From: Magnetospirillum sp. UT-4
GTDB lineage: Bacteria; Pseudomonadota; Alphaproteobacteria; Rhodospirillales; Magnetospirillaceae
Direction of reading: 5' to 3'
Length of the DNA stretch: 64,000 bases
Assembly (NCBI RefSeq): GCF_902729435.1
Contig: NZ_CACVCG010000046.1
Coordinates: 157,050-221,049, forward strand
The notes below the pieces were generated by a model. It worked only from the letters and a program-made list of their open reading frames with translations, was not told the DNA's origin and made no database searches. Shown here in pieces: positions 57,140 to 64,000 of this stretch. The position numbers were made by a program, and so were the translations under genes. Position 1 is the first letter of the stretch. Each line of letters opens with the position of its first letter.

Positions 57140-57177
57140 GAGCCGTTTCCACCCGGGACCGGGCGCAATCCGCAGCC

Positions 57178-57380
57178 GGATTGGTAGGACGGGGGCGACG
57201 GCCCTCGTGGGGGTGGGAGTTGGGTGCACTGGCACCGTAATTCCGGGGCGGGTGCTGGGCGGAGGTGGGAGTTAGGTGCACTGGCACCGTAATTCCGGAT
57301 TGGTAGGACGGGGGGCGGCCCTCGTGGGTGTGGGGGATGGGTGCGGTGACGCGTCATTCTCGCTGGCACCGTAATTCCGG
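57178..57380. repeat. Imperfect tandem repeats between fic and the restriction gene
   Basis: CTGGCACCGTAATTCCGG occurs three times in direct orientation (57229-57246, 57281-57298, 57363-57380), and GATTGGTAGGACGGGG twice (57179-57194 and 57298-57313), joined by G-rich spacers. The units are 52 and 82 bp apart. The block fills most of the gap between the convergent fic and restriction endonuclease genes. No coding frame supported. Confidence 0.8.
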
Positions 57381-57391
57381 GAGACCGGATC

Positions 57392-58300
57392 TCAGAACTG
57401 CCTGTCGAGCCACTCCGAGAAGGCGTCGAGTTGGTGCGACCAGAAAACATGGACCTTGGCGTCGATGAGGCGCTCCACATCCTTGGCGGCGATGACGCCC
57501 TCCAGCAGGGCGGCGGTCACCACGAAGCTTCCCCAATGGGTCTTCCAGGCCTCGGCCTTCTTCAGGACGTCGTTCACGCGCTTGACGGAATTCGTTTCGT
57601 CGTTGGTGACCTTACATTCCATCGCCAGGACGAGAGTGTCACGCAATCCGCAAGCCACATCCACCTCTTGGGGGGTGGTTGTCGCAGTCGCAAACCGCGT
57701 CTTATGCATGAAGTGCTTTTCGGGGACCGCAGCCCGCCGGTCGATGAGACGACTGGGACGGCGGGTCCACCCCTTCGCTTCCAGCAACTCAATGACGGCT
57801 TGTTCCTGCTTCGCCGCAAGGCGGTTTCGCCGAGTGGTCGCGAAGGTCTGCGCGGCGATCAACGGCGAAAGGGCCAGCAGCACCTCCCTCAATTCCACAC
57901 GTGTTGGCTTGCGTCCAGCGTCAAGCCAGCGGGTCAAGTGACGGTCCCGCCATTGTGCGAACATTTCCGCTACAGCGACGGCCGGACCTGCGCCAACAGG
58001 CGAGCCACTCTTCTCGCTGGTCTTCGGCCAGGTCGGGCATAGCAATTTGAACTGATCCTGGCTGATGGGCGGGGCGAGGAAATGCCTCAGGGCCAGCATA
58101 TGGCCGCCGCTCTCCATGAGGGCGACTGCGATGGTCGATAAGTAGTTGGAGGCCCGAAGCGCTTCCGCCAAGACATGGCGAGCCCCCCGTAGGGCCAGCT
58201 TCCAATCCGCGGCCCCTTCTTCCGGGTCTCGCGCCTCCTGGTACAGGCGCTTGGCTTCGGCCGCGTGCGCGGCGTGGATGGCCTTGAGGTCGTCGGCCAT
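57392..58300 (-). CDS. Type II restriction endonuclease, XamI-like
   Basis: 302 residues. The C-terminal half has a PD-(D/E)xK-type core, EVDVACGLRDTLVLAMECKV (D...ExK), followed by NDETNSVKRVNDVLKKAEAW and a terminal FWSHQLDAFSEWLDRQF, features I associate with the XamI family (prototype site GTCGAC). The recognition site here is not proven. It starts 4 bp after the stop of the C5 methyltransferase gene, so the two form a restriction-modification operon. Confidence 0.75.
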   Translation of the reverse strand: MADDLKAIHAAHAAEAKRLYQEARDPEEGAADWKLALRGARHVLAEALRASNYLSTIAVALMESGGHMLALRHFLAPPISQDQFKLLCPTWPKTSEKSGSPVGAGPAVAVAEMFAQWRDRHLTRWLDAGRKPTRVELREVLLALSPLIAAQTFATTRRNRLAAKQEQAVIELLEAKGWTRRPSRLIDRRAAVPEKHFMHKTRFATATTTPQEVDVACGLRDTLVLAMECKVTNDETNSVKRVNDVLKKAEAWKTHWGSFVVTAALLEGVIAAKDVERLIDAKVHVFWSHQLDAFSEWLDRQF

Positions 58301-58304
58301 CAGG

Positions 58305-59531
58305 CTAGATCGCCGTCGTTCGCAGAACCGGAATCCTGGAAACGCGCCGGGGTGCCGCCGCCCTTCGGGACTGGCCGTTCCGAGCCTCTTCCTTGGCCGT
58401 GTAGCGAACGGCCTTCGCAAGCTCGTCCGGCAGCGGCAGGAGCGCCAGATGATGGACGGCCCCGCTCGTCGGTTGGGAGGCGACGTGGTCGAGGAGCGAT
58501 TTCCCGACCAGTTCGGCGAGCCTGGGCGGAACCGCGTTGCCGATCTGCCGGTACTGGCTCGTCCGGTTGCCTGCGAACGCCCAGGTCGGGGGGAACGTCT
58601 GGATGGCGGCGCACTCTCTGGGGCACAGACGGCGGAGCCCCAGCACGGGGTCCTTCACCCAGTCCTGCTGCGCGCTGGCGGTAACCGTGCGCGCCGGAAC
58701 GGCAAGGTCGGCCACGAAGGCCCCCTGCTTGTACCCCCAATGCCCGCCGGGACGGGTCGTTTCCGCCTTGCCCGGGCTTTTGACCCCCGACCCCGGTGAC
58801 ACCAGGGCCAGGTCGTGGGCCAGTTTCCCCGAGGGGCGGATCACCTCGTCCTCGGCCAACGGAGAAAGCGTGCTCAGGCACGCGCGCAGCGGCATCCAGG
58901 GCTTCAGCCCGTCAACCGGGTCCTTGCCGTGGGTCGCGACCGGAAACGGGGGAATGTCGCCGGCGCGGTAGCCGATGACGAACAGCCGGACGCGCCGTTG
59001 CGCAAGCCCGAAATCGGCGGCATTCAGCAGGGTGACCGCCGTCTGGAAGCCGGCGCTCAGCAACTTGGCGCGGATCAGCTGCAGTGCCGTGCCGGGGACA
59101 CCGTCGGGACCGCGGGCCGTCAGCAGCCCTCGGACATTCTCGAACACGAGCCAACGAACATCCAGTTCGCCGGCAAGGCGCACGAAGTCCGCGAACAGTT
59201 GCCCTCGCGGATCCTCGAAACCATGCTGATGACCGGCGCTGCTCCAGGACTGGCACGGCGGACCGCCGGCGAGCAACGTGACGTCGCCCCGGCGGATGCC
59301 GCCCTTCGCCAGGATGTCCCGGCCCATGGAGTGCCGCACGTCGGCGCGTTCGACGAAGGCCTCGTTCAAGGCGACGGAGCGGGCCAAGCGGCGCCCTTTG
59401 TTGGCGGTCAGCGTCTCGACGGCGTCCTGGTCCAAATCGGAAGCGTAGTGACATACCCAGCCGGCCTCCTCGAGGCCGATATCCAGTCCGCCCGCACCGG
59501 AGAACAGCGAAACGAAGGAATTGCGCGCCAT
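58305..59531 (-). CDS. DNA (cytosine-5-)-methyltransferase
   Basis: 408 residues from the ATG at 59529-59531. Motif I SLFSGAGGLDIGLEEAG, motif IV GGPPCQSWSSAGHQ with catalytic Cys, motif VI FENVRGLL, motif VIII AQRRVRLFVIG and motif X QYRQIGNAVPPRLAE are all intact. It methylates C5 of cytosine and should protect host DNA from the adjacent XamI-like nuclease. A longer frame to 59570 exists, but the conserved N-terminus starts at this ATG. Confidence 0.92.
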   Translation of the reverse strand: MARNSFVSLFSGAGGLDIGLEEAGWVCHYASDLDQDAVETLTANKGRRLARSVALNEAFVERADVRHSMGRDILAKGGIRRGDVTLLAGGPPCQSWSSAGHQHGFEDPRGQLFADFVRLAGELDVRWLVFENVRGLLTARGPDGVPGTALQLIRAKLLSAGFQTAVTLLNAADFGLAQRRVRLFVIGYRAGDIPPFPVATHGKDPVDGLKPWMPLRACLSTLSPLAEDEVIRPSGKLAHDLALVSPGSGVKSPGKAETTRPGGHWGYKQGAFVADLAVPARTVTASAQQDWVKDPVLGLRRLCPRECAAIQTFPPTWAFAGNRTSQYRQIGNAVPPRLAELVGKSLLDHVASQPTSGAVHHLALLPLPDELAKAVRYTAKEEARNGQSRRAAAPRRVSRIPVLRTTAI

Positions 59532-59801
59532 TTCTAACCGCCCCCTGCCTTTCGGCGGGAAGTCTAACAACTAACGGGGCGGACGCCAAGAGTTCTGTTT
59601 TTGTACCGGCGGATATGGGGGGGCAGATTCTGCGTCAGAGTCCAGCCCCCCACCCCCCATCCCAACGCATGCCCCCCGTGCTCTCCGGGCGGTTGATGGG
59701 GCATTTCGCGGCTCATACCTTTGGCGTACACTCGCGCCGATTCGGGCTGGTCGGGGCGTTCGTCGCGCGGCCGGCCGCCCTGGCTGCCGAGGAACCGCCC
59801 A
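59532..59801. other. Intergenic region between methyltransferase and HDAC-like gene
   Basis: 270 bp between divergent genes, including GGGGGG- and CCCCCC-containing stretches near 59617-59665. It must contain promoters in both directions. I saw no gene, no att-like repeat of the tRNA-Ser 3' end, and no convincing hexamers. Confidence 0.35.
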
Positions 59802-60740
59802 TTGTCATCGACGGTGATCTATTCCCATCCGGTGTGTCTCGAGCACGACACCGGCGAGTTCCACCCCGAATGCGCCGACCGCCTGCGCGCCATCGCCCAC
59901 ATCCTCGACCGCGAGGAGTTCATGTATGTCCCGCGCGAGGAGGCGCCGGCGGCCACCGTCGAGCAGATCCTGCGCGCCCATAGCCGGGTCCATTTCGACA
60001 ATGTCATGGGGGCGATCCCCGACGACGGCTGCGTCGAGCTGGACGGCGACACCTTCGTCTCGCCGAAATCGGGCGATGCCGCTTTGCGGTCGGCCGGAGC
60101 GGCCTGCGCCGCCGTCGACGAGGTCGCCACCGGGCGCAGCCGCAACGCCTTCGTCGCCACCCGGCCGCCCGGCCACCATGCCGAGCGCGAGGCGGTGATG
60201 GGCTTCTGCCTGTTCTCCAACGCCGCCATCGCGGCGCTGCACGCCCGCCACGCCCACGGCTTCAAGTCGGTGGCGGTGATCGATTTCGACGTCCATCACG
60301 GCAACGGCACCCAGCAGGTGCTGTGGGACCAGCCAGGGACCTTCTACGCCTCGAGCCACCAGGCCGACGCCTTCCCCTATACCGGCCTGGCCGAGGAGAC
60401 CGGCGGCCCCGGCGGGGCGGTGGTGGTCAACGTGCCGCTGCCGGCCGGCACCGGCTCGGAGCCGTTCCGCGCCGCCTATGTGGAAACCATCCTGCCGCGC
60501 CTGCGTGCCTTCGCCCCCGATTTCGTCATCCTCTCGGCCGGGTTCGACGCCCATGCCGCCGATCCCATGGCGCATTTCCGCCTGCAGGTGGCCGATTTCG
60601 AATGGGTCACCCGCGAATTGCTGGCGGTCGCCCGCGAGACCGCCGGCCGCCGCGTGGTGTCGCTGCTGGAAGGCGGCTACGAGACCCGAGCCCTGGCGGC
60701 CTGCGTCGCCGCCCATATCCGCGTCCTGATGGAAGGTTGA
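59802..60740 (+). CDS. Histone deacetylase-like amidohydrolase
   Basis: 312 residues from a TTG at 59802 (GAGGAA about 8 bp upstream). Class II HDAC/AcuC/acetylpolyamine amidohydrolase fold: HDTGEFHPECADRLRAI, TRPPGHHAEREAVMGFCLFS, VAVIDFDVHHGNGTQQ (Zn ligands D and H), ILSAGFDAHAADPM (Zn Asp) and LLEGGY. It removes acetyl groups from small molecules or proteins. A hemerythrin gene follows after 2 bp on the same strand. Confidence 0.93.
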   Translation: MSSTVIYSHPVCLEHDTGEFHPECADRLRAIAHILDREEFMYVPREEAPAATVEQILRAHSRVHFDNVMGAIPDDGCVELDGDTFVSPKSGDAALRSAGAACAAVDEVATGRSRNAFVATRPPGHHAEREAVMGFCLFSNAAIAALHARHAHGFKSVAVIDFDVHHGNGTQQVLWDQPGTFYASSHQADAFPYTGLAEETGGPGGAVVVNVPLPAGTGSEPFRAAYVETILPRLRAFAPDFVILSAGFDAHAADPMAHFRLQVADFEWVTRELLAVARETAGRRVVSLLEGGYETRALAACVAAHIRVLMEG

Positions 60741-60742
60741 TC

Positions 60743-61189
60743 ATGCAGTTCATCGAGTGGACCACCGAGATGTCGGTCGGCGCCGAGACCCTGGACGGTC
60801 ATCACCGGATGATCATCGACTGCCTGAACCGGCTGCATCCGCTGCTCGATGCCGAGGGCAACGACGCCGAGGTGAAGGCGGTGGTGGCGACGCTGGAGGA
60901 CTTCGTGCTGGTCCATTTCAGCGAGGAGGAGCAGGAGATGAAGCGCGCCGGCTATCCCGACTGGCGCGCCCACAAGGAGCTGCACGACCGCATGTACGAC
61001 GTGGTGTTCGCGCTGAAATCCGACGTCGAGCGCGGCGACACGGTGGACGGGCGGCGGCTGTTCGAGCTGATCGAGAACTGGCTGGTCACCCACATCCTGG
61101 GCGAGGACCGCAAATACGTCCCCTTCGTCGCCACCCACGCCGCCGCCCCGCTGGCGCAGTGGAAGCGCTCCAACGGCCGCGAGGTCTGA
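60743..61189 (+). CDS. Bacteriohemerythrin (second)
   Basis: 148 residues with all ligand positions: DGHHRMIIDCLN, HFSEEEQEMKRAG, HKELHDRMYDV and HILGEDRKYVPF. It resembles the hemerythrin at 938-1348 in length and motif spacing but shares limited sequence outside the ligands. Only 2 bp separate it from the HDAC-like gene, so they are probably co-transcribed, an unusual pairing. Confidence 0.93.
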   Translation: MQFIEWTTEMSVGAETLDGHHRMIIDCLNRLHPLLDAEGNDAEVKAVVATLEDFVLVHFSEEEQEMKRAGYPDWRAHKELHDRMYDVVFALKSDVERGDTVDGRRLFELIENWLVTHILGEDRKYVPFVATHAAAPLAQWKRSNGREV

Positions 61190-61198
61190 GACCGCCCA

Positions 61199-61474
61199 TC
61201 AATGCGAATGGTCGTGGTCGGGCAGGTCGTCCGGCTCGTGGTGGTGCTCGTGCGGCTTCCAGCCGTGGCGCGGGTCGTCGTGGGCGTGCTCGTCCCCGTC
61301 GTGGCCATGGGGGTGGGAATGCTGGTGCAGGTGGTCGTGCTGGTGGGTATGGGCGTGGGCGTGGCTGTGGACCACCTCGCCATGGGCGTGGGGATGGGTA
61401 TGCACGTGGGTGTGGGCGTGGCTGTGGTCGTGCTTGTGCTCGTGGCTTCGGTGGCCGTGATGGCTGCCGTGCAT
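61199..61474 (-). CDS. Histidine-rich protein (putative metal-binding)
   Basis: 91 residues from the ATG at 61472-61474, about one third His, in HxH runs such as HTHVHTHPHAHGEVVHSHAH, with Asp and Glu. Such tails and proteins store or chaperone Ni2+, Co2+ or Zn2+. It is divergent from the hupE gene at 61558, whose product belongs to a Ni/Co transporter-like family, so a shared metal role is plausible. Low-complexity sequence makes a non-coding reading possible, but the frame is long and uninterrupted. A longer start at 61540 exists. Confidence 0.65.
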   Translation of the reverse strand: MHGSHHGHRSHEHKHDHSHAHTHVHTHPHAHGEVVHSHAHAHTHQHDHLHQHSHPHGHDGDEHAHDDPRHGWKPHEHHHEPDDLPDHDHSH

Positions 61475-61557
61475 GGCCGACCCTTTCGCGCTTGCATGTG
61501 GCGATGACCCAGTCGCATAATGGCGGCCGATTTCGACCAATGCAAGGATCTCCCCCC

Positions 61558-62145
61558 ATGAAGCTGCTTCGCCTGCTGCCGGCCGCCGCCATCGCCCTTG
61601 CCGCCCTGCCGGCCTTCGCCCATACCGGGGGCGCCCACGGCGCCGGCCTGGTGGCCGGCTTCGCCCATCCGGTGGGCGGCCTCGACCATCTGCTGGCCAT
61701 GGTGACGGTGGGCCTGTGGGCGGTGCAGGCGGGCGGCCGCGCCGTGTGGCTGATGCCGCTGGCCTTCCTGGCGGCCATGGTGGCGGGCGGCGCCCTGGGC
61801 ATGGCCGGCATCGGGCTGCCGGCGGTGGAACTGGCGATCCTGGCCTCGGTGGTGCTGCTGGGCACCGTCGTGGCGCTGAAGCTGAAGCCGGCCCTGCCGC
61901 TCGGCATGGCGGTGGTCGCCGCCCTGGCGATCTTCCACGGCCACGCCCACGGTGCCGAGATGCCGGCGGCCGCCGCCCCGGTTCTCTACGGCGCCGGCTT
62001 CCTGGTGGCCACCGGCCTGCTGCACGCCGCCGGCGTGTTCGGGTCGCTGGGCATCGCCCGCCTGGTGCGCGAGAAGGGCGAGCTGCTGGTGCGCGGCACC
62101 GGCGCCGCCATCGCCGCCTCGGGCGCGGTGCTGATGGTGGTCTGA
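61558..62145 (+). CDS. hupE: HupE/UreJ-family membrane protein
   Basis: 195 residues: signal peptide (AAAIALAALPAFA), His-containing HTGGAHGAGLVAGFAHPVGG and LDHLLAMVTVGLWAVQAGGR, the HupE/UreJ signature (HPxxGxDH), and about six hydrophobic segments, with HGHAHGAEMP in the middle. The family transports nickel (or cobalt) for hydrogenase or urease. Neither enzyme is in the window. A strong terminator follows. Confidence 0.93.
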   Translation: MKLLRLLPAAAIALAALPAFAHTGGAHGAGLVAGFAHPVGGLDHLLAMVTVGLWAVQAGGRAVWLMPLAFLAAMVAGGALGMAGIGLPAVELAILASVVLLGTVVALKLKPALPLGMAVVAALAIFHGHAHGAEMPAAAAPVLYGAGFLVATGLLHAAGVFGSLGIARLVREKGELLVRGTGAAIAASGAVLMVV

Positions 62146-62170
62146 TCCCCGCCCCGCTCCACGGTATCGA

Positions 62171-62198
62171 GGGAGGCCCGCAGGGGCCTCCCTTTTTT
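62171..62198 (+). terminator. Rho-independent terminator of hupE
   Basis: GGGAGGCCC (62171-62179) pairs with GGGCCTCCC (62184-62192), followed by TTTTTT. Confidence 0.93.
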
Positions 62199-62267
62199 CG
62201 TGCCCGGCGGGTGGCCGGGGCAGCGCCCCTCTGCTAGACTCCCGGGAAAACGAGGAGGGAGACGGAC

Positions 62268-63890
62268 ATGGCACATCCCACCGGCCTGCCGGCCTGGAAG
62301 CTGCTGGAGGCCCACGCCGAGGCCATGGCGCCCGAACACATGCGCGACATGTTCGCGCGTGATCCCGGGCGCGCCGATGCCTTCACCCTCCGCCTCGGCG
62401 ACCTGCTGCTGGATTATTCCAAGAACCGCATCGCCCACCAGACCATGCCCCTGCTGGCCGACCTCGCCCGCCAGGCCGGGCTGGAGGAGATGCGCGCCGC
62501 CATGTTCGGCGGCCAGCCCATCAACGCCACCGAAGGCCGCGCCGTGCTGCACACCGCGCTGCGCAACCGCTCGGCAAAGGCGGTGACGGTGGACGGCCAC
62601 GACGTCATGCCGGGCATCCGGGCGGTGCTGGACAAGATGAAGGACTTCGCCGGCCGGGTGCGGTCGGGCGCCTGGACCGGGGCGACCGGAAAGCCCATGG
62701 CCGACGTGGTCAATATCGGCATCGGCGGCTCCGACCTCGGCCCGGCCATGGTGGCCGAGGCGCTGACCCCCTACCAGCAGCCGGGGCTGCGGGTGCATTT
62801 CGTCTCCAACGTCGACGGCTCCCACATGGCCGAGGCGCTGAAGCTGTGCCGGCCCGAGACCACCCTGTTCATCGTCGCCTCGAAGACCTTCACCACCCAG
62901 GAGACCATCGCCAACGCCGCCACCGCCAAGGCCTGGCTGGTGGGCGCCCTGGGCGAGGCGGCGGTGCCGAAGCACTTCGTGGCGCTGTCCACCAACGAAC
63001 CGGCGGTGCGCGCCTTCGGCATCGACCCGGCCAACATGTTCGAGTTCTGGGACTGGGTCGGCGGGCGCTATTCGCTGTGGTCGGCCATCGGCCTGTCCAT
63101 CGCCGTCGCAATCGGCTTCGAGCGCTTCGCCGAGCTGCTGGACGGCGCCTTCGCCATGGACGAGCATTTCCGCACCGCGCCGCTGGAGGCCAACATGCCG
63201 GTGGTGCTGGCCATGCTGGGGGTCTGGTACAACAACTTCCTGGGGGCCCAGGCCTATGCGGTGCTGCCCTACGACCAGTATCTGCGCCGGCTGCCGGCCT
63301 ACCTGCAGCAGCTGGACATGGAGAGCAACGGCAAGGGGGTGGCGCGCGACGGCGCGCCGGTGCACTGGCAGACCGGCCCCATCGTGTTCGGCGAGCCGGG
63401 CACCAACGGCCAGCACGCCTTCTACCAGCTGATCCACCAGGGCACCAAGCCGATCCCCTGCGACTTCCTGGCCGCCGCCAACAGCCACAACGAGCTGGGC
63501 GGCCATCACCTGATGCTGCTGGCCAATGCCCTGGCCCAGCCCGAGGCGCTGATGCGCGGCAAGACCCTGGCCGAGGTCAAGGCCGAGAACCCCAAGCTGA
63601 GCGACGCGCAGGCGGCGCACCGGGTGTTTCCGGGCAACCGGCCGACCAACACCCTGCTGTACCGGCAGCTTGATCCCCACACGCTGGGCATGCTGATCGC
63701 CCTTTACGAACACAAGGTGTTCGTCCAGGGCGTGGTGTGGGACGTGAATTCGTACGACCAGTGGGGCGTCGAACTGGGCAAGCAGCTGGCCAAGGTCATC
63801 CTGCCGGAATTGTCCACCGCAAGCCCGGCCGGGTGTCATGACGGCTCGACCGCCGCGCTGATCGACGCGGTGCGCCGGATGCGGGAGTAG
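62268..63890 (+). CDS. pgi: Glucose-6-phosphate isomerase
   Basis: 540 residues, normal size. Interconverts glucose-6-P and fructose-6-P. Signature regions [60 protein letters not shown], the active-site region [20 protein letters not shown] and the C-terminal [16 protein letters not shown] are complete. An AGGAGGGAG Shine-Dalgarno at about 62251-62259 fixes the ATG at 62268. Confidence 0.98.
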   Translation: MAHPTGLPAWKLLEAHAEAMAPEHMRDMFARDPGRADAFTLRLGDLLLDYSKNRIAHQTMPLLADLARQAGLEEMRAAMFGGQPINATEGRAVLHTALRNRSAKAVTVDGHDVMPGIRAVLDKMKDFAGRVRSGAWTGATGKPMADVVNIGIGGSDLGPAMVAEALTPYQQPGLRVHFVSNVDGSHMAEALKLCRPETTLFIVASKTFTTQETIANAATAKAWLVGALGEAAVPKHFVALSTNEPAVRAFGIDPANMFEFWDWVGGRYSLWSAIGLSIAVAIGFERFAELLDGAFAMDEHFRTAPLEANMPVVLAMLGVWYNNFLGAQAYAVLPYDQYLRRLPAYLQQLDMESNGKGVARDGAPVHWQTGPIVFGEPGTNGQHAFYQLIHQGTKPIPCDFLAAANSHNELGGHHLMLLANALAQPEALMRGKTLAEVKAENPKLSDAQAAHRVFPGNRPTNTLLYRQLDPHTLGMLIALYEHKVFVQGVVWDVNSYDQWGVELGKQLAKVILPELSTASPAGCHDGSTAALIDAVRRMRE

Positions 63891-63945
63891 GCGGCGGGGT
63901 GAGGGCCATAGGCGTCGAGTTTGGCCGGAACTCCGTCTCATTCGG

Positions 63946-64000
63946 GCCTCACCCTGAGGAGCCGCCGCAGGCGGCGTCTCTCGGGCGTGGCCCGCCTCAT
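63946..64000. repeat. Palindromic repeat at the window end (partial)
   Basis: CCTCACCCTGAGGAGCCGCC followed by GCAGGCGGCGTCTC forms a GCCGCC/GGCGGC hairpin at about 63961-63976. It resembles the common alphaproteobacterial extragenic repeat of this sequence and runs off the window. Confidence 0.6.

Noticed and set aside
57178..57380. Short CRISPR-like array next to the restriction genes
   Set aside because: Only three core copies with unequal spacing (52 and 82 bp), related spacers, and no cas gene.
61202..61507. Valine/glycine-rich plus-strand frame opposite the His-rich gene
   Set aside because: It is the complement of His codons (GTG/ATG runs) and has no independent support; hydrophobicity follows from the repeat alone.

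Overview
The window is GC-rich chromosomal DNA from an alphaproteobacterium. The gene set fits Rhodospirillales and most resembles Magnetospirillum or a close relative: two bacteriohemerythrins, an ethylmalonyl-CoA pathway locus, aerobic cobaltochelatase, an alphaproteobacterial SAM-II riboswitch ahead of metZ, and conserved blocks such as xerD/aroK-aroB, bolA-dnaJ-cobS-cobT, rplU-rpmA-obgE-proB-proA-nadD-rsfS-rlmH and argD-argF-hslO. The organism name is inferred from gene content only; no rRNA is present.

Layout. 0-8 kb: a truncated response-regulator phosphatase, a hemerythrin, a small-membrane-protein/DUF420/heme O synthase cluster, a lipoprotein, and a leftward operon (46-aa membrane protein, 578-aa exported protein, TPR-glycosyltransferase, xerD). 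8-15.6 kb: aroK-aroB-corC, a MNT/HEPN toxin-antitoxin pair whose toxin gene has an in-frame stop, bolA, a J-domain gene, cobS, cobT. 15.6-16.5 kb: a 300-bp nested-palindrome repeat and transposase scars. 16.5-24.1 kb: the ethylmalonyl-CoA pathway genes ecm, ccr and mcd, with an AAA ATPase/DUF234 gene between ccr and mcd. 24.1-24.9 kb: a second copy of the 300-bp repeat and three more palindromic elements. 24.9-32.3 kb: translation, proline and NAD genes. 32.5-38 kb: a PAS histidine kinase, fabI, SAM-II-metZ, apaG, folE. 38-41 kb: two tandem trkH genes. 41-49 kb: lipoprotein, hslO-argF-argD, a ParE-type TA pair, an ABC-2 permease, recX, mscS, arsC. 49-55.7 kb: alpha/beta hydrolase, two glycosyltransferases, metallophosphoesterase, thrS, infC. 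55.8-59.6 kb: tRNA-Ser(CGA) followed by an accessory block (Fic protein, repeats, XamI-like restriction endonuclease, C5 methyltransferase). 59.8-64 kb: a histone-deacetylase-like hydrolase, a second hemerythrin, a His-rich protein divergent from hupE, and pgi.

How the parts fit. Ccr makes ethylmalonyl-CoA, Ecm (B12-dependent) isomerises it to methylsuccinyl-CoA and Mcd oxidises that to mesaconyl-CoA. CobS and CobT, 2-7 kb away, insert cobalt during B12 synthesis, so cofactor supply and user lie close together. MetZ sits behind a SAM-II riboswitch. The accessory genes (MNT/HEPN, ATPase-DUF234, ParE module, Fic/restriction-modification) are scattered as small insertions between conserved blocks, and several junctions carry palindromic repeats.

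I found no clearly undescribed multi-gene system. The best leads are the ccr/ecm regulatory region, the ATPase-DUF234 gene behind a perfect 20-bp palindrome inside the pathway locus, AUA start codons proposed for infC and possibly rsfS, the broken HepT, the nested palindromic elements, and the His-rich protein/HupE pair.
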